DNA of 64,000 nucleotides, taken from the NCBI GenBank assembly GCA_900472295.1, contig UCIA01000002.1:620001-684000 (forward strand), in the 5' to 3' direction. The translations under genes were made by a program, and so were the position numbers. Positions 44,423 through 53,794 of the stretch are shown here, in pieces. Each line of letters begins with the position of its first letter. Positions within the stretch are counted from its first letter, which is position 1. The notes beneath the pieces were generated by a model, which did no database searches, was not told where the DNA came from, and saw only the letters and a program-made list of their open reading frames with translations. Source of the stretch: Hyphomicrobiales bacterium (GTDB lineage Bacteria > Pseudomonadota > Alphaproteobacteria > Rhizobiales > Rhizobiaceae).

Positions 44423-44971
44423 ATGATTCGATTTGTGCTGGCGCTGTTCCTGCTTGCTGTTCTCGCTGTCGCCCACGCGACCGACGCCGGCTGGGCGCTG
44501 CTGCGTGACGGCGGCCATGTCGTGCTGCTTCGCCATGCGCTGGTCACCGGCACCACCGACCCCGCCAATTTCGACATCGACAGCTGCGCCACCCAGGTCA
44601 ACCTGTCGGCCCGCGGCAAGCAGCAGGCGAGCAAGATCGGCGCGCTGTTCGGCGCTCGTGCCGCCCCCATCGAGCGCGTGCTGTCCAGCCGCTACTGCCG
44701 CTGCCTCGACACCGCTCGCATCGCCTTCGAGGCGGAGCCGGAGCTTTTCGCGCCGCTCGACCTGCTGAAGAGCGATTCGGCCGAGAAGGCGGCGCAGCTC
44801 GATGCGGTGATGAAGGAAATCCGCGGCTATTCCGGCTCCGACAATCTGGTCATGGTCACGCATCTCGAAAACATCCAGGCGTTGACCGGCGTGTCGCCGC
44901 GCGAAGGCGAAGCAGTCGTGGTCGAGCCTCAGGGCGACGGCTTGCGGGTGCTGGGCCGCGTCACGTTCTGA
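44423..44971 (+). CDS. Exported histidine phosphatase family protein
   Basis: A 182-residue protein with a signal peptide (about 1-20) and the phosphoglycerate-mutase-like fold. The RHG motif appears as VVLLRHALVTGTTDP, with Ala in place of the usual Gly after His. A second conserved segment is VLSSRYCRCLDTARIAF, and the late His is in LVMVTHLENIQALTG. The catalytic His and acid positions are kept. It is probably a periplasmic phosphatase; the substrate is unknown. GGAAAGG lies about 5 bases before the ATG. Confidence 0.83.
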   Translation: MIRFVLALFLLAVLAVAHATDAGWALLRDGGHVVLLRHALVTGTTDPANFDIDSCATQVNLSARGKQQASKIGALFGARAAPIERVLSSRYCRCLDTARIAFEAEPELFAPLDLLKSDSAEKAAQLDAVMKEIRGYSGSDNLVMVTHLENIQALTGVSPREGEAVVVEPQGDGLRVLGRVTF

Positions 44972-45199
44972 CAAGGCCGTCGTTCCGGCGATTGTTGCCG
45001 AAATGCCACCGCCGAACCGAGCTGACGCTACGTCAAATGAGAGGACCGCTGGGTTGGCCGGCGGCCCTTCTTGCGCTTTCAGAGCCCCCTCCCCATCTGC
45101 GCCCGGCGCATCAGGCCTTTTCCTGCCGGGAAAAACCGATTAGACAGCGCCCAAACCAGATGCGGACAGATTCCGCCCGCAACCGAAGGAAGAGCCCCC

Positions 45200-45493
45200 T
45201 TGTCTACCACGAACTCCACCACGTTCGATAAAGTCGCCAAGATCATTGCCGACACCAGCGAGATCGATATCGACACCATCACCCCCGAGAGCCACACCAT
45301 TGACGATCTCGGCATCGACAGCCTCGATTTCCTCGACATCGTCTTTGCCATCGACAAGGAATTCGGCATCAAGGTGCCGCTGGAAAAGTGGACCCAGGAA
45401 GTCAATGACGGCAAGGCTTCGACCGACGATTACTTCGTCATGAAGAACCTGTGCGCCAAGATCGACGCGCTGGTCGCCGCCAAGAACGCCTGA
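45200..45493 (+). CDS. acpXL: Acyl carrier protein AcpXL for very-long-chain fatty acids
   Basis: A 97-residue specialised acyl carrier protein. The phosphopantetheine Ser41 is in [20 protein letters not shown], and [18 protein letters not shown] is typical of AcpXL. It carries the growing 27-hydroxyoctacosanoyl-type chain later placed on lipid A. The start is TTG 45200, with AAGGAAGAG 6 bases upstream; no nearer ATG is in frame. It is the first gene of the lipid A long-chain cluster. The 228-base stretch upstream (44972-45199) shows no clear promoter motif. Confidence 0.95.
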   Translation: MSTTNSTTFDKVAKIIADTSEIDIDTITPESHTIDDLGIDSLDFLDIVFAIDKEFGIKVPLEKWTQEVNDGKASTDDYFVMKNLCAKIDALVAAKNA

Positions 45494-45548
45494 TATCGGC
45501 CGGCGCGCGGCCTTGACGGGCTGCGCCGCCTGACCCACAAAGCCGCTC

Positions 45549-46739
45549 ATGAGCAGCCCCCGCGACGTCGTCATCACTGGCATTGGCCTTGTCTCCTCGT
45601 TGGGAGAAGGCCCTGATACCCACTGGCAGAAGCTGGTGCAGCCCGGCCTGCAGCCGGTGCTCGAAGCCGCGCGCTTTGCGCCCTACACCGTCCATCCGCT
45701 GCCCGAGATCGACTGGAACCTGCAGATCGCCAAGCGCGGCGACCAGCGGCAGATGGAAACCTGGCAGCGGCTCGGCACCTATGCCGCGGGCCTTGCGCTG
45801 GACGATGCCGGCATCAAGGGCAATGACGAGCTCTGCACGACCATGGACATGGTGGTGGCCGCCGGCGGCGGCGAGCGCGACGAGGCGGTCGACGCCGCCA
45901 TTCTTGCTGCTTCCGAAAGCCGCAACGACCGCGATGTGCTGCTCAACGAGAAGCTGACCACCGAATTGCGCCCGACTTTGTTTCTGGCGCAGCTCTCCAA
46001 TCTGCTCGCCGGCAACATCTCCATCGTCCACAAGGTGACGGGATCGTCCAGGACGTTCATGGGCGAGGAAGGGGCCGGCGTCGCCGCTGTCGAGACGGCT
46101 GCCGCGCGCATTCGCTCCGGACAGTCGACGCATATTCTGGTCGGCGGCGCCTTCCAGACCGAACATTCCGACATGCTGCTCGGCTATGAACTGGCCGGCT
46201 ATCTGCATCGGGGTCCGTGGAAGCCGGTCTGGCAAAGACAGGGGGCCGAGGGTGGCGGCCTCGTCACCGGCTCCGGCGGCGCGTTCCTGGTGCTGGAACA
46301 GCGCGAACACGCGCAAAACCGCGGCCGCAAGATCTATGCCGAGCTCGGGCCGGTCGTCTCCGGCCGCGCGCGGCGCTCGCGCGGCGAACTCGACGCCGAG
46401 ATCGCGACACTGCTCAAACAGGCAGCTCTCCCCAGCGGCAAGCTGCTTGCCCTGTCGGGCGCTTCCGGCGCACACACGGCAACATCAGCCGAGAAGGCGG
46501 CGCTCGACACCAATCCGGCGATATCAACGCGCGGCTTTGCGACGCTGACCGGGCATATGAAGGAAGCGCAGTTTCCGTTCGCTGTGGCGCTTGCGGCACT
46601 TGCCGTCGACCGCAAGGCCGCCTACCCCGTTTTCGACGCCGCGGCCGAGAAGCCGTTCGAAGGCATTCCCGAAGCCGTGCTTGCAACAGCGATCGGCTAT
46701 CACCAATTCGAGGGCATGGCGCTGGTCAACGCCGCGTAG
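45549..46739 (+). CDS. fabF2XL: Ketoacyl-ACP synthase-like protein FabF2XL lacking the active-site Cys
   Basis: A 396-residue thiolase-fold KAS-like protein with the N-terminal DVVITGIGLVSSLGEGP. At the position of the nucleophile Cys (STACASG in the next gene) it reads GSSRTFMGEEGAG, with no Cys. The two His regions survive only in changed form (SGASGAHTATS, LTGHMKEAQFP). It is therefore likely a non-condensing partner, like the chain-length factor of paired polyketide synthases, for the catalytic FabF1XL encoded 47 bases downstream. In other rhizobia these two proteins both belong to the acpXL cluster and are needed for long-chain acyl synthesis. Confidence 0.88.
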   Translation: MSSPRDVVITGIGLVSSLGEGPDTHWQKLVQPGLQPVLEAARFAPYTVHPLPEIDWNLQIAKRGDQRQMETWQRLGTYAAGLALDDAGIKGNDELCTTMDMVVAAGGGERDEAVDAAILAASESRNDRDVLLNEKLTTELRPTLFLAQLSNLLAGNISIVHKVTGSSRTFMGEEGAGVAAVETAAARIRSGQSTHILVGGAFQTEHSDMLLGYELAGYLHRGPWKPVWQRQGAEGGGLVTGSGGAFLVLEQREHAQNRGRKIYAELGPVVSGRARRSRGELDAEIATLLKQAALPSGKLLALSGASGAHTATSAEKAALDTNPAISTRGFATLTGHMKEAQFPFAVALAALAVDRKAAYPVFDAAAEKPFEGIPEAVLATAIGYHQFEGMALVNAA

Positions 46740-46786
46740 GGCGACCAGGCTGAATGCTGCAAAGACAAACGGTCGAGGGCTACCGA

Positions 46787-48064
46787 ATGGCCAATCTCAG
46801 AGATCATATGGGCAGGCCCATTGTCGCCGTCACCGGCATTGGCGTTGTGACGTCGCTTGGCGTGGGCAAGACCGACAATTGGGCAGCGCTGACGTCTGGC
46901 AAGTCGGGCATCCATCCGATCACCCGCTTTCCCATCGATCAACTGAACACCCGTATTTCCGGCATGGTCGATTTCCTGCCGTCGAGTTCGAAAGGCGCGA
47001 GCCCCCTCACCTACGAACTGGCCGAGCTTGCTGGCATCGAAGCGGTGGCCGAGTCTGGCATCGATTCAAGCGATTTCGGCGGACCGCTCTTCCTCGCCTC
47101 GCCGCCCGTCGAACTCGACTGGGCCGATCGCTTTTCGCTCTACAATTCCGACAAGAACACGGATGAAACTGCCGCCGAAAGACTGCTTCGAGTGGCGCGC
47201 GGCTTGAAAGAGCTGGACATTTTCGAGACCACCCAGTTCGGTTCGATCGCCGATCGTCTTGCCGATCGCCTGGGCACTCGCGGCCTGCCGATCACGCTAT
47301 CAACGGCTTGCGCTTCGGGCGCCACCGCCATCCAGCTCGGCGTCGAGGCGATCCGGCGCGGCGAATGCGATCGTGCGCTGTCGATCGGCGCCGATGGTTC
47401 GGCGACCGCCGAAGCCCTGATCCGGTTCTCGCTGCTTTCAGCGCTTTCCACCCACAACGATATTCCCGAAAAGGCATCAAAGCCGTTCTCCAGGGACCGC
47501 GACGGCTTCGTGCTGGCCGAGGGCTCTGGCGCGCTTGTGCTGGAATCGCTTGAGGCGGCATTGGCTCGCGGAGCGACCGTTCTTGGCATCCTGGGCGGTT
47601 GCGGCGAAAAGGCCGACGACTTCCACCGCACCCGCTCGAAGCCGGATGCTTCACCGGCCATCGCCGCGGTTCGGGCGGCGCTGGCCGATGCGGGCCTCAG
47701 CGAAGACGAGATCGACTATGTCAATGCTCACGGCACTTCGACGCCGGAGAACGACAAGATGGAACACCTCGCGCTGTCGACCGTGTTTGGCGATCGCATC
47801 GGCTCGATGCCGGTCTCGTCCAACAAGTCGATGATCGGTCACACGCTGTCGGCGGCCGGTGCCGTCGAGGCGGCATTTTCGCTGATGACCATGCGCGAAA
47901 GCGTCATTCCGCCGACCATCAACTATGACAATCCCGACCCGGCAATCGTGCTCGACGTGGTGCCGAACAAGAAGCGCAATGCCGAGATCGGCACGGTTTT
48001 GTCGAACTCGTTCGGCTTCGGCGGCCAGAACACTTGCCTTGTCATGGCGCGGGAACCGGTCTAA
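46787..48064 (+). CDS. fabF1XL: Beta-ketoacyl-ACP synthase II FabF1XL
   Basis: A 425-residue condensing enzyme elongating the AcpXL-bound chain. The intact Cys-His-His triad is Cys175 in LSTACASGATAIQ, His in VNAHGTSTPENDK, and His in NKSMIGHTLSAAGAVEA. The start ATG 46787 follows GAGGGC; a longer frame to 46754 is less likely. The preceding gene encodes a catalytic-Cys-less homologue, so the two may form a heterodimer. Confidence 0.93.
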   Translation: MANLRDHMGRPIVAVTGIGVVTSLGVGKTDNWAALTSGKSGIHPITRFPIDQLNTRISGMVDFLPSSSKGASPLTYELAELAGIEAVAESGIDSSDFGGPLFLASPPVELDWADRFSLYNSDKNTDETAAERLLRVARGLKELDIFETTQFGSIADRLADRLGTRGLPITLSTACASGATAIQLGVEAIRRGECDRALSIGADGSATAEALIRFSLLSALSTHNDIPEKASKPFSRDRDGFVLAEGSGALVLESLEAALARGATVLGILGGCGEKADDFHRTRSKPDASPAIAAVRAALADAGLSEDEIDYVNAHGTSTPENDKMEHLALSTVFGDRIGSMPVSSNKSMIGHTLSAAGAVEAAFSLMTMRESVIPPTINYDNPDPAIVLDVVPNKKRNAEIGTVLSNSFGFGGQNTCLVMAREPV

Positions 48065-48101
48065 GCGAGCCACCTCAGCTCCAACAGAACCGACAGGCCT
48101 T

Positions 48102-49130
48102 ATGCGCGCACTGCAACTTATCGAGGACCGCCGTCTTGAAACGGTGGACCTGCCGCCCCCGCCGCCCCCCGCACTCGGCGAGGTCACGCTGCGCATCAAG
48201 GCGGTGGCGCTGAACCATATCGACGTCTGGGGCTGGCGCGGCATGGCCTTCGCCAAGCGCAAGCTGCCGCTGGTCGTCGGCGCCGAAGCCTCCGGCGAGG
48301 TCGAGGCCGTCGGCCCCGGCGTCTCCAGCCTGCTTCCCGGCCAATTGGTGTCGATCTACGGCGCGCGCACCTGCGGCCTCTGCCACGCCTGCCGCGAAGG
48401 CCGCGACAATCTCTGCGAGCATGTCTCGGGCGTGCACGGCTTCCATCTCGACGGCTTTGCCCAGGAGAAGATCAACCTGCCGGCGCGCCTGCTCGTCCCC
48501 GCCCCGCCCGGCGTGACCGATGTCGGCGCGGCCGTCGCGCCCGTCACCTTCGGCACGGTCGAGCACATGCTGTTCGACAATGCGAAGCTGCAGCCCGGCG
48601 AGACGATCCTTATCCACGCCGGCGGCTCGGGCATCGGCTCGGCCGCGATCCAGCTCGCCAAGCGCATGGGCTGCACCATCATCACCACGGTCGGCTCGAA
48701 CGACAAGATCGACAAGGCCAGGGCGCTCGGCGCCGACCATGTCATCAATTACCGCGACGACCGTTTCGAGGGCGTCGTACGCAAGCTGACCAAGAAGAAG
48801 GGCGTCGATGTCGTCTTCGAACATGTCGGCGCCGACACCTTTGCCGCCTCGATGCTGTGCCTGAAGCGCGGCGGCCGCCTGGTCACCTGCGGCTCGACCT
48901 CCGGCGTGTCGACGCAGATCAACCTGATGCAGCTTTTCCAGCAGCAGTTGAAGCTGTTGGGCTCGTTCGGCTGCCGCATGGAGAACATGGCCAACGCCAT
49001 GCAGAAGATGGCGGCGGGACATGTCGCTCCGGTGATCGACACCGAAGTGGAATTCGACGGTATCGACGCTGCGCTCAAGCGCATGGAAGGCCGCGACGTG
49101 TTCGGCAAGATCATCCTGCGCGTTTCCTAG
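48102..49130 (+). CDS. Zinc-binding dehydrogenase of the long-chain fatty acid cluster
   Basis: A 342-residue medium-chain dehydrogenase/reductase. It starts 37 bases after fabF1XL. It has ALNHIDVWGWRGM, the Cys-rich lobe GARTCGLCHACREGRDNLCEH, and the Rossmann motif HAGGSGIGSAAIQ. Homologues in the rhizobial acpXL cluster (adh2XL) are thought to act in very-long-chain acyl synthesis, probably in an enoyl or keto reduction step. Position supports this assignment. Confidence 0.88.
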   Translation: MRALQLIEDRRLETVDLPPPPPPALGEVTLRIKAVALNHIDVWGWRGMAFAKRKLPLVVGAEASGEVEAVGPGVSSLLPGQLVSIYGARTCGLCHACREGRDNLCEHVSGVHGFHLDGFAQEKINLPARLLVPAPPGVTDVGAAVAPVTFGTVEHMLFDNAKLQPGETILIHAGGSGIGSAAIQLAKRMGCTIITTVGSNDKIDKARALGADHVINYRDDRFEGVVRKLTKKKGVDVVFEHVGADTFAASMLCLKRGGRLVTCGSTSGVSTQINLMQLFQQQLKLLGSFGCRMENMANAMQKMAAGHVAPVIDTEVEFDGIDAALKRMEGRDVFGKIILRVS

Positions 49131-49178
49131 AGCATGATCCCAAAAAGTGGGTACCGGTTTTTGGAAAAGATCATGATC
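49131..49178. repeat. Dispersed rhizobial palindrome, copy 2
   Basis: AGCATGATCCC...GGGTACCGG...GATCATGATCC is a diverged copy of the element at 18716-18765, with outer arms AGCATGATC (49131-49139) and GATCATGAT (49169-49177), one mismatch. It begins one base after the adh stop codon and precedes lpxXL by 58 bases, so it may terminate part of the cluster transcript. Confidence 0.75.
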
Positions 49179-49235
49179 CAACAAAAGGTTAGATCAGCAT
49201 GACGATTCAACGAAACGTCATGGTGATCTAGCTCA

Positions 49236-50246
49236 ATGGTCGGCACGGTGTTCAAGAAAGCCCGCCGGGACTTCATGTTCCGCTATGGCAGGCGACTGCG
49301 CCAGCTGGAGCACTGGCTGGTTGCGCGCGCGGCGATGACGATCATCTCGCTGCTGCGCCTCTTGCCCGCCGACAAGGCGCTCAATTTTGCCGACCGCGCC
49401 GCCCGCCGCATCGGTCCGCGTGTCGGGCGCCACCGCGTCGCTGTCAACAATCTGCGCCTTGCCTACCCCGAAAAGAGCGATGCCGAGATCGAGGCCATTG
49501 CGCTCGACATGTGGGGCAACATGGCCCGCCTCGCCGCCGAGTACATCTTCCTCGATGCACTTTTCGACTACGATCCCGATGCGACGACGCCCGGCCGCGT
49601 CGAAGTTGGCGGCGCCGATCATTTCAAGCACATCGCCACCGAGCAGAAGCCGCATATCCTGTTCACCGGCCATCTCGGCAATTTCGAGCTGTTGCCGGTC
49701 GCCGCCGCCACCTTCGGCATGAAGATCACGGCGCTGTTTCGCCCGCCTAACAACCCTTATCTCGCCGACTACATCCATTCGACGCGGCGTTCGAGCATGG
49801 GCGCCCTGCTGCCCTCTTCGACCGGGGCCTCGTTCGCATTAGCGTCCATTCTCGAAAATGGCGGCAATATCGGCGTTCTGGTCGACCAGAAATTCTCAAG
49901 CGGGCTGGAGACGACCTTCTTCGGTCGCCCATGCCAGAGCAATCCGGTTCTGGGCATGCTCGCCCGCCACTATGACTGCGACGTCTATCCCGCCCGCTGC
50001 GTCAGGCTGCCCGGCAACCGTTTCCGTCTCGAGATCGAGGACAAGCTGACTTTGCCGCGCAATGAGAGCGGCAGCGTCGACGTGCCGGCTACCACGCAAC
50101 TGCTCGCCGATGTGGTCGAGCGCTGGGTTCGCGAGGATCCCGGGCAGTGGATGTGGTTCCACAAAAGGTGGGAAATATCAGGACGGCGTCGCCGCCGACG
50201 CGGGCAAACCAAGGACGCTGCCGGCCAGCGGCAGCGTCAGTCCTAG
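49236..50246 (+). CDS. lpxXL: Lipid A very-long-chain acyltransferase LpxXL
   Basis: A 336-residue LpxL/HtrB-family acyltransferase. It has the H-x4-E catalytic motif at TGHLGNFELL (His146, Glu151), an N-terminal membrane anchor (about 30-45), and the late WMWFHKRWE motif. LpxXL takes the 27-hydroxy C28-type chain from AcpXL to a secondary position on lipid A at the cytoplasmic face. A basic tail (GRRRRRRG) follows. It is the terminal enzyme of this cluster and is convergent with the L,D-transpeptidase gene. Confidence 0.92.
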   Translation: MVGTVFKKARRDFMFRYGRRLRQLEHWLVARAAMTIISLLRLLPADKALNFADRAARRIGPRVGRHRVAVNNLRLAYPEKSDAEIEAIALDMWGNMARLAAEYIFLDALFDYDPDATTPGRVEVGGADHFKHIATEQKPHILFTGHLGNFELLPVAAATFGMKITALFRPPNNPYLADYIHSTRRSSMGALLPSSTGASFALASILENGGNIGVLVDQKFSSGLETTFFGRPCQSNPVLGMLARHYDCDVYPARCVRLPGNRFRLEIEDKLTLPRNESGSVDVPATTQLLADVVERWVREDPGQWMWFHKRWEISGRRRRRRGQTKDAAGQRQRQS

Positions 50247-50260
50247 AGTTTCGTCCAGAC

Positions 50261-50692
50261 TTAGTTCGTCACCACGATCCGGGTGTTGCCGTAGCCGACT
50301 TCCTTCACCATCGCATAGAAGGTCGCGGCATTGGCCGTGTGCAGCCGCACGCAGCCATGTGAAGCCGGCCGCCCGAGCTGCCTGACCGCGCCGGTGCCGT
50401 GGATGGCATAGCCGCCGCGGAAGAAGACCGAGTATGGCATCGGCGACATGTCGTATTTGCGCGAATACCACATCCTGGCCGTCCATTGCGGCCGATAGCT
50501 GCCGCGCGGGGTGATGTAGCCTTTGCGCGCGGTGGAGACGCTCCAGCGGTAAAGCACCTGGCCGTGCCGGCTGACGGTCATGGTCTGCGACGAGACATCG
50601 ATGTTGGCGACCAGCGAGGCCGCCTTGCTTTCGATGGACGAGCCGAACAGCATTGCAGCAAACGCTGCCGCCATGAGAACGATTTTAGTCAT
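50261..50692 (-). CDS. L,D-transpeptidase (YkuD domain) family protein
   Basis: A 143-residue periplasmic protein with a signal peptide (about 1-25). The YkuD catalytic motif is complete: HGTGAVRQLGRPASHGCVRL with His98, His112 and Cys114. Such enzymes make 3-3 peptidoglycan cross-links or attach outer-membrane proteins to peptidoglycan, as is common in rhizobia. It is a small stand-alone catalytic domain. The 50693-50915 stretch upstream holds its promoter region but no obvious element. Confidence 0.88.
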   Translation of the reverse strand: MTKIVLMAAAFAAMLFGSSIESKAASLVANIDVSSQTMTVSRHGQVLYRWSVSTARKGYITPRGSYRPQWTARMWYSRKYDMSPMPYSVFFRGGYAIHGTGAVRQLGRPASHGCVRLHTANAATFYAMVKEVGYGNTRIVVTN

Positions 50693-50915
50693 GAGATCAA
50701 ACCCCTTTGATGCCCCTTGCCTGCTCTGTCATCACGCGATTTTTCATCTTTTTAACGACATGTGAGTGATCTAACACACACTCCTTGATGAAATCGCCAA
50801 TCCAAAGCAGAGAATTTGAACGATTTTCCCGCAATAGTTGCCGCCGCGACACGTAGTTTCCGCGCCAATGTCGTGACGCTTGCAAAAACCACCACTTGCC
50901 TGCTCAACTCCCGGC

Positions 50916-52196
50916 ATGAACGAACGACTCTTCAAAGCCATCGACGCCCGTACCGATGACCTGGTCCAGCTTACCGCCGACCTGATCCGTTTTCCGACCA
51001 TCAACCCGCCGGGCGAAGCCTATCGTCCCTGCGCCGAGTACATTGCTGCCCGGCTAGGCAAAAGCGGCTTCGAAACCGAATTCATCCGCGCCGAAGGCAC
51101 GCCCGGCGACACCGAGCGCTATCCACGCGTCAATGTCGTCGCCCGCTTCGACGGCCGCTCGCCCGGCGCCTGCGTTCATTTCAACTCGCATATCGATGTC
51201 GTCGAAGCCGGCGAAGGCTGGAGCATCGATCCCTTTGCCGGCGTGGTGAAGGACGGCAAGGTCTACGGCCGCGGCGCCTGCGACATGAAGGGCGGCCTCG
51301 CCGCCTCGATCATCGCCGCCGAAGCCTTCATGGAGGTTTTCCCCGACTTTCCCGGCGCCATCGAGATCTCCGGCACCGTCGATGAGGAGTCCGGCGGGTT
51401 CGGCGGCGTCGCCCATCTGGCCAAGCTCGGCTATTTCTCCAAACCCAGGGTCGACCACGTCATCATCCCCGAGCCGCTGAACAAGGACCGCATCTGCCTT
51501 GGCCATCGCGGTGTCTGGTGGGCTGAGATCGAGACCAAGGGCGAGATCGCCCATGGTTCGATGCCGTTCCTCGGCGACAATGCCGTGCGCCACATGGGCG
51601 CTGTTCTGCAAGCCTTTGAGGACGAACTGTTTCCGGCGCTCGACCGCAAGGTGACGCGCATGCCGGTGGTGCCCGAAGGGGCAAAGCGCTCGACCATGAA
51701 CATCAACTCGATCCATGGCGGCCAGACCGAGGATTTCCGTCCCGGCCTGCCCTCGCCCAATGTTCCCGACGCGTGCCGGCTGACCATCGACCGCCGCTTC
51801 CTGCTCGAGGAAGATCTTGCCACGGTCAAAAGCGAGGTGACCGACATCCTCGACCGGCTGAAGCGCGAGCGCAAAAAGTTCGACTACGAGATACGCGATC
51901 TGATGGAGGTGCTGCCGCTGATGACCGAGCGCGACGCGCCGGTGGTCAAGGCGGTGGCGCAAGGCATCATGGCGATTTTCGACCGCGAACCGGATTACGT
52001 CATTTCGCCAGGCACTTACGACCAGAAGCACATTGCCCGCATCGGCCACCTCTATGATTGCATCGCCTATGGCCCCGGCATTCTCGACCTTGCCCACCGG
52101 CCCGACGAATGGGTGGGCATATCGGACATGGTGGAGTCGGCGAAGGTGATGGCGATCGGGCTGAATGTGCTGCTCAGAGGCACGGCCGCGGACTGA
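50916..52196 (+). CDS. M20 family deacylase/peptidase (ArgE/DapE type)
   Basis: A 426-residue di-zinc hydrolase. Metal ligands are visible in HFNSHIDVVEAG (His), YGRGACDMKGG (Asp), the catalytic and binding acids in VDEESGGFGG, IIPEPLNKD (Glu), and the late His of the dimer loop region (GTYDQKH). Such enzymes remove acyl groups from N-acylated amino acids or cleave small peptides. It stands 119 bases before an Opp/Dpp-type transporter, so it probably processes the imported substrate. The start ATG 50916 was chosen from the conserved N-terminus. Confidence 0.87.
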   Translation: MNERLFKAIDARTDDLVQLTADLIRFPTINPPGEAYRPCAEYIAARLGKSGFETEFIRAEGTPGDTERYPRVNVVARFDGRSPGACVHFNSHIDVVEAGEGWSIDPFAGVVKDGKVYGRGACDMKGGLAASIIAAEAFMEVFPDFPGAIEISGTVDEESGGFGGVAHLAKLGYFSKPRVDHVIIPEPLNKDRICLGHRGVWWAEIETKGEIAHGSMPFLGDNAVRHMGAVLQAFEDELFPALDRKVTRMPVVPEGAKRSTMNINSIHGGQTEDFRPGLPSPNVPDACRLTIDRRFLLEEDLATVKSEVTDILDRLKRERKKFDYEIRDLMEVLPLMTERDAPVVKAVAQGIMAIFDREPDYVISPGTYDQKHIARIGHLYDCIAYGPGILDLAHRPDEWVGISDMVESAKVMAIGLNVLLRGTAAD

Positions 52197-52315
52197 ACCG
52201 TCGGCTTTGTTGAAAAAACATTCCCCTCGGCGCCACCACAGAGCACGAAACGCAATTTACTCCTCTTCGAAATCACGCTTCTATTCCGACGGTTCGAGCA
52301 TAGGGGAATTGCACG

Positions 52316-53794
52316 ATGAAAATGTGGAAAGCCATTCTAGCCGCGGCAGCCCTGGCACTGGCTGCCAGCACCTCCGCATTCGCCGCACGCACTGATCTCG
52401 TCATCGGCATTCCGCTCGAGCCGCCGCATCTCGATCCGACTGCGGGCGCCGCCGCGGCGATCGACGAAGTGCTCTACGCCAACGTCTTCGAGGGCCTGAC
52501 CCGCATCGGCCCGAACGGCGAAGTCCTGCCGGACCTTGCCGAAAGCTGGGCCATTTCCGACGACGGCAAGGTCTATACGTTCAAGCTGCACACCGGCGTC
52601 AAATTCCATGACGGCAGCGATTTCGATGCCGGCGATGTGAAATTCTCGCTCGATCGCGCCCGCGCCGACAATTCCGTCAACGCGCAAAAGGGCCTGTTTG
52701 CGGCAATAGACACGGTCGAAGTCGTCGATCCGGCAACGGTCAAGGTCACGCTCAAGAACCCGCAGGGCTCGTTCCTCTACAATCTGGGCTGGGGCGACGC
52801 GGTGATCGTTGCGCCTGAAAGCGCCGAGACCAACAAGGAAAAGCCCATCGGCACCGGGCCGTTCAAGTTCCAGTCCTGGGCCAAGGGCTCGTCGATCACG
52901 CTGGTGAAGTCGGACAATTACTGGGGCGCTCCGGTCTCCCTCGACAAGGCCGAGTTCCGCATCGTTCCGGATGCCGCGGCTGCCGTGCCGGCGCTGCTCT
53001 CCGGCGACATCCAGGCCTTTCCCTTCTTCGATCCCGACAGCGTCGCTCAAGTCAAGGACGACCCGCGTTTCAAAGTGGTGATCGGCGCGACCGAGGGCGA
53101 AACCATTCTGGCGATCAACAACAAGAAGCCGCCTTTCGACAAGCTCGAGGTGCGCCAGGCGATCTCCTTCGCGCTCGACCGCAAGGCGATCATCGACGGC
53201 GCCTCGGCTGGGCTCGGCGTGCCGATCGGCTCGCACATGTCGCCCGCCAGCAAGGCCTATGTCGACCTCACCGGCCTCTATCCGCACAATGTCGACAAGG
53301 CCAAGGAGCTGCTGAAGCAGGCCGGTCTGGAAAACGGCTTCAAGGCGACGCTGAAACTGCCGCCGCCTTCCTATGCCCGGCTTGGCGGCGAGATCATCGC
53401 CTCCGAGCTGCGCGATGTCGGCATCGACCTTGAGATCATTCCGGTCGAATGGGCGCAGTGGCTGGACCAGGTGTTCACCAAGAAGGATTACGACCTGACC
53501 ATCGTCTCCCACACCGAGCCCAACGACATCGATATCTATTCGCGCAAGGATTATTACTTCAACTACGACAACCCGGCCTTCGACAAGATCATCGCCGAGC
53601 TGAACCTCACCTCCGACGACGCCAAGCGCAAAACGCTGCTCGGCGAAGCGCAGAAGATCCTGGCCGACGATGCTGTGGTCGGCTTCCTCTACGAATTGCC
53701 GAAGGTTGGGGTATGGGACGCCAAGCTGCAGGGGCTGTGGGAAAACGCGCCGATCCAGGCGAATGACCTGACCAAGGTGAAGTGGACGGATTGA
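52316..53794 (+). CDS. ABC transporter substrate-binding protein (peptide/opine type)
   Basis: A 492-residue periplasmic protein of the SBP family 5. It has a signal peptide (about 1-23, AASTSAFAA), IPLEPPHLDPT and the family core with VLPDLAESWAISDDG. It binds oligopeptides, opines or related compounds and hands them to the permeases encoded downstream. It is the first gene of a SBP-permease-permease-ATPase operon. GGGGAA lies about 8 bases upstream of ATG 52316. Confidence 0.9.
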   Translation: MKMWKAILAAAALALAASTSAFAARTDLVIGIPLEPPHLDPTAGAAAAIDEVLYANVFEGLTRIGPNGEVLPDLAESWAISDDGKVYTFKLHTGVKFHDGSDFDAGDVKFSLDRARADNSVNAQKGLFAAIDTVEVVDPATVKVTLKNPQGSFLYNLGWGDAVIVAPESAETNKEKPIGTGPFKFQSWAKGSSITLVKSDNYWGAPVSLDKAEFRIVPDAAAAVPALLSGDIQAFPFFDPDSVAQVKDDPRFKVVIGATEGETILAINNKKPPFDKLEVRQAISFALDRKAIIDGASAGLGVPIGSHMSPASKAYVDLTGLYPHNVDKAKELLKQAGLENGFKATLKLPPPSYARLGGEIIASELRDVGIDLEIIPVEWAQWLDQVFTKKDYDLTIVSHTEPNDIDIYSRKDYYFNYDNPAFDKIIAELNLTSDDAKRKTLLGEAQKILADDAVVGFLYELPKVGVWDAKLQGLWENAPIQANDLTKVKWTD

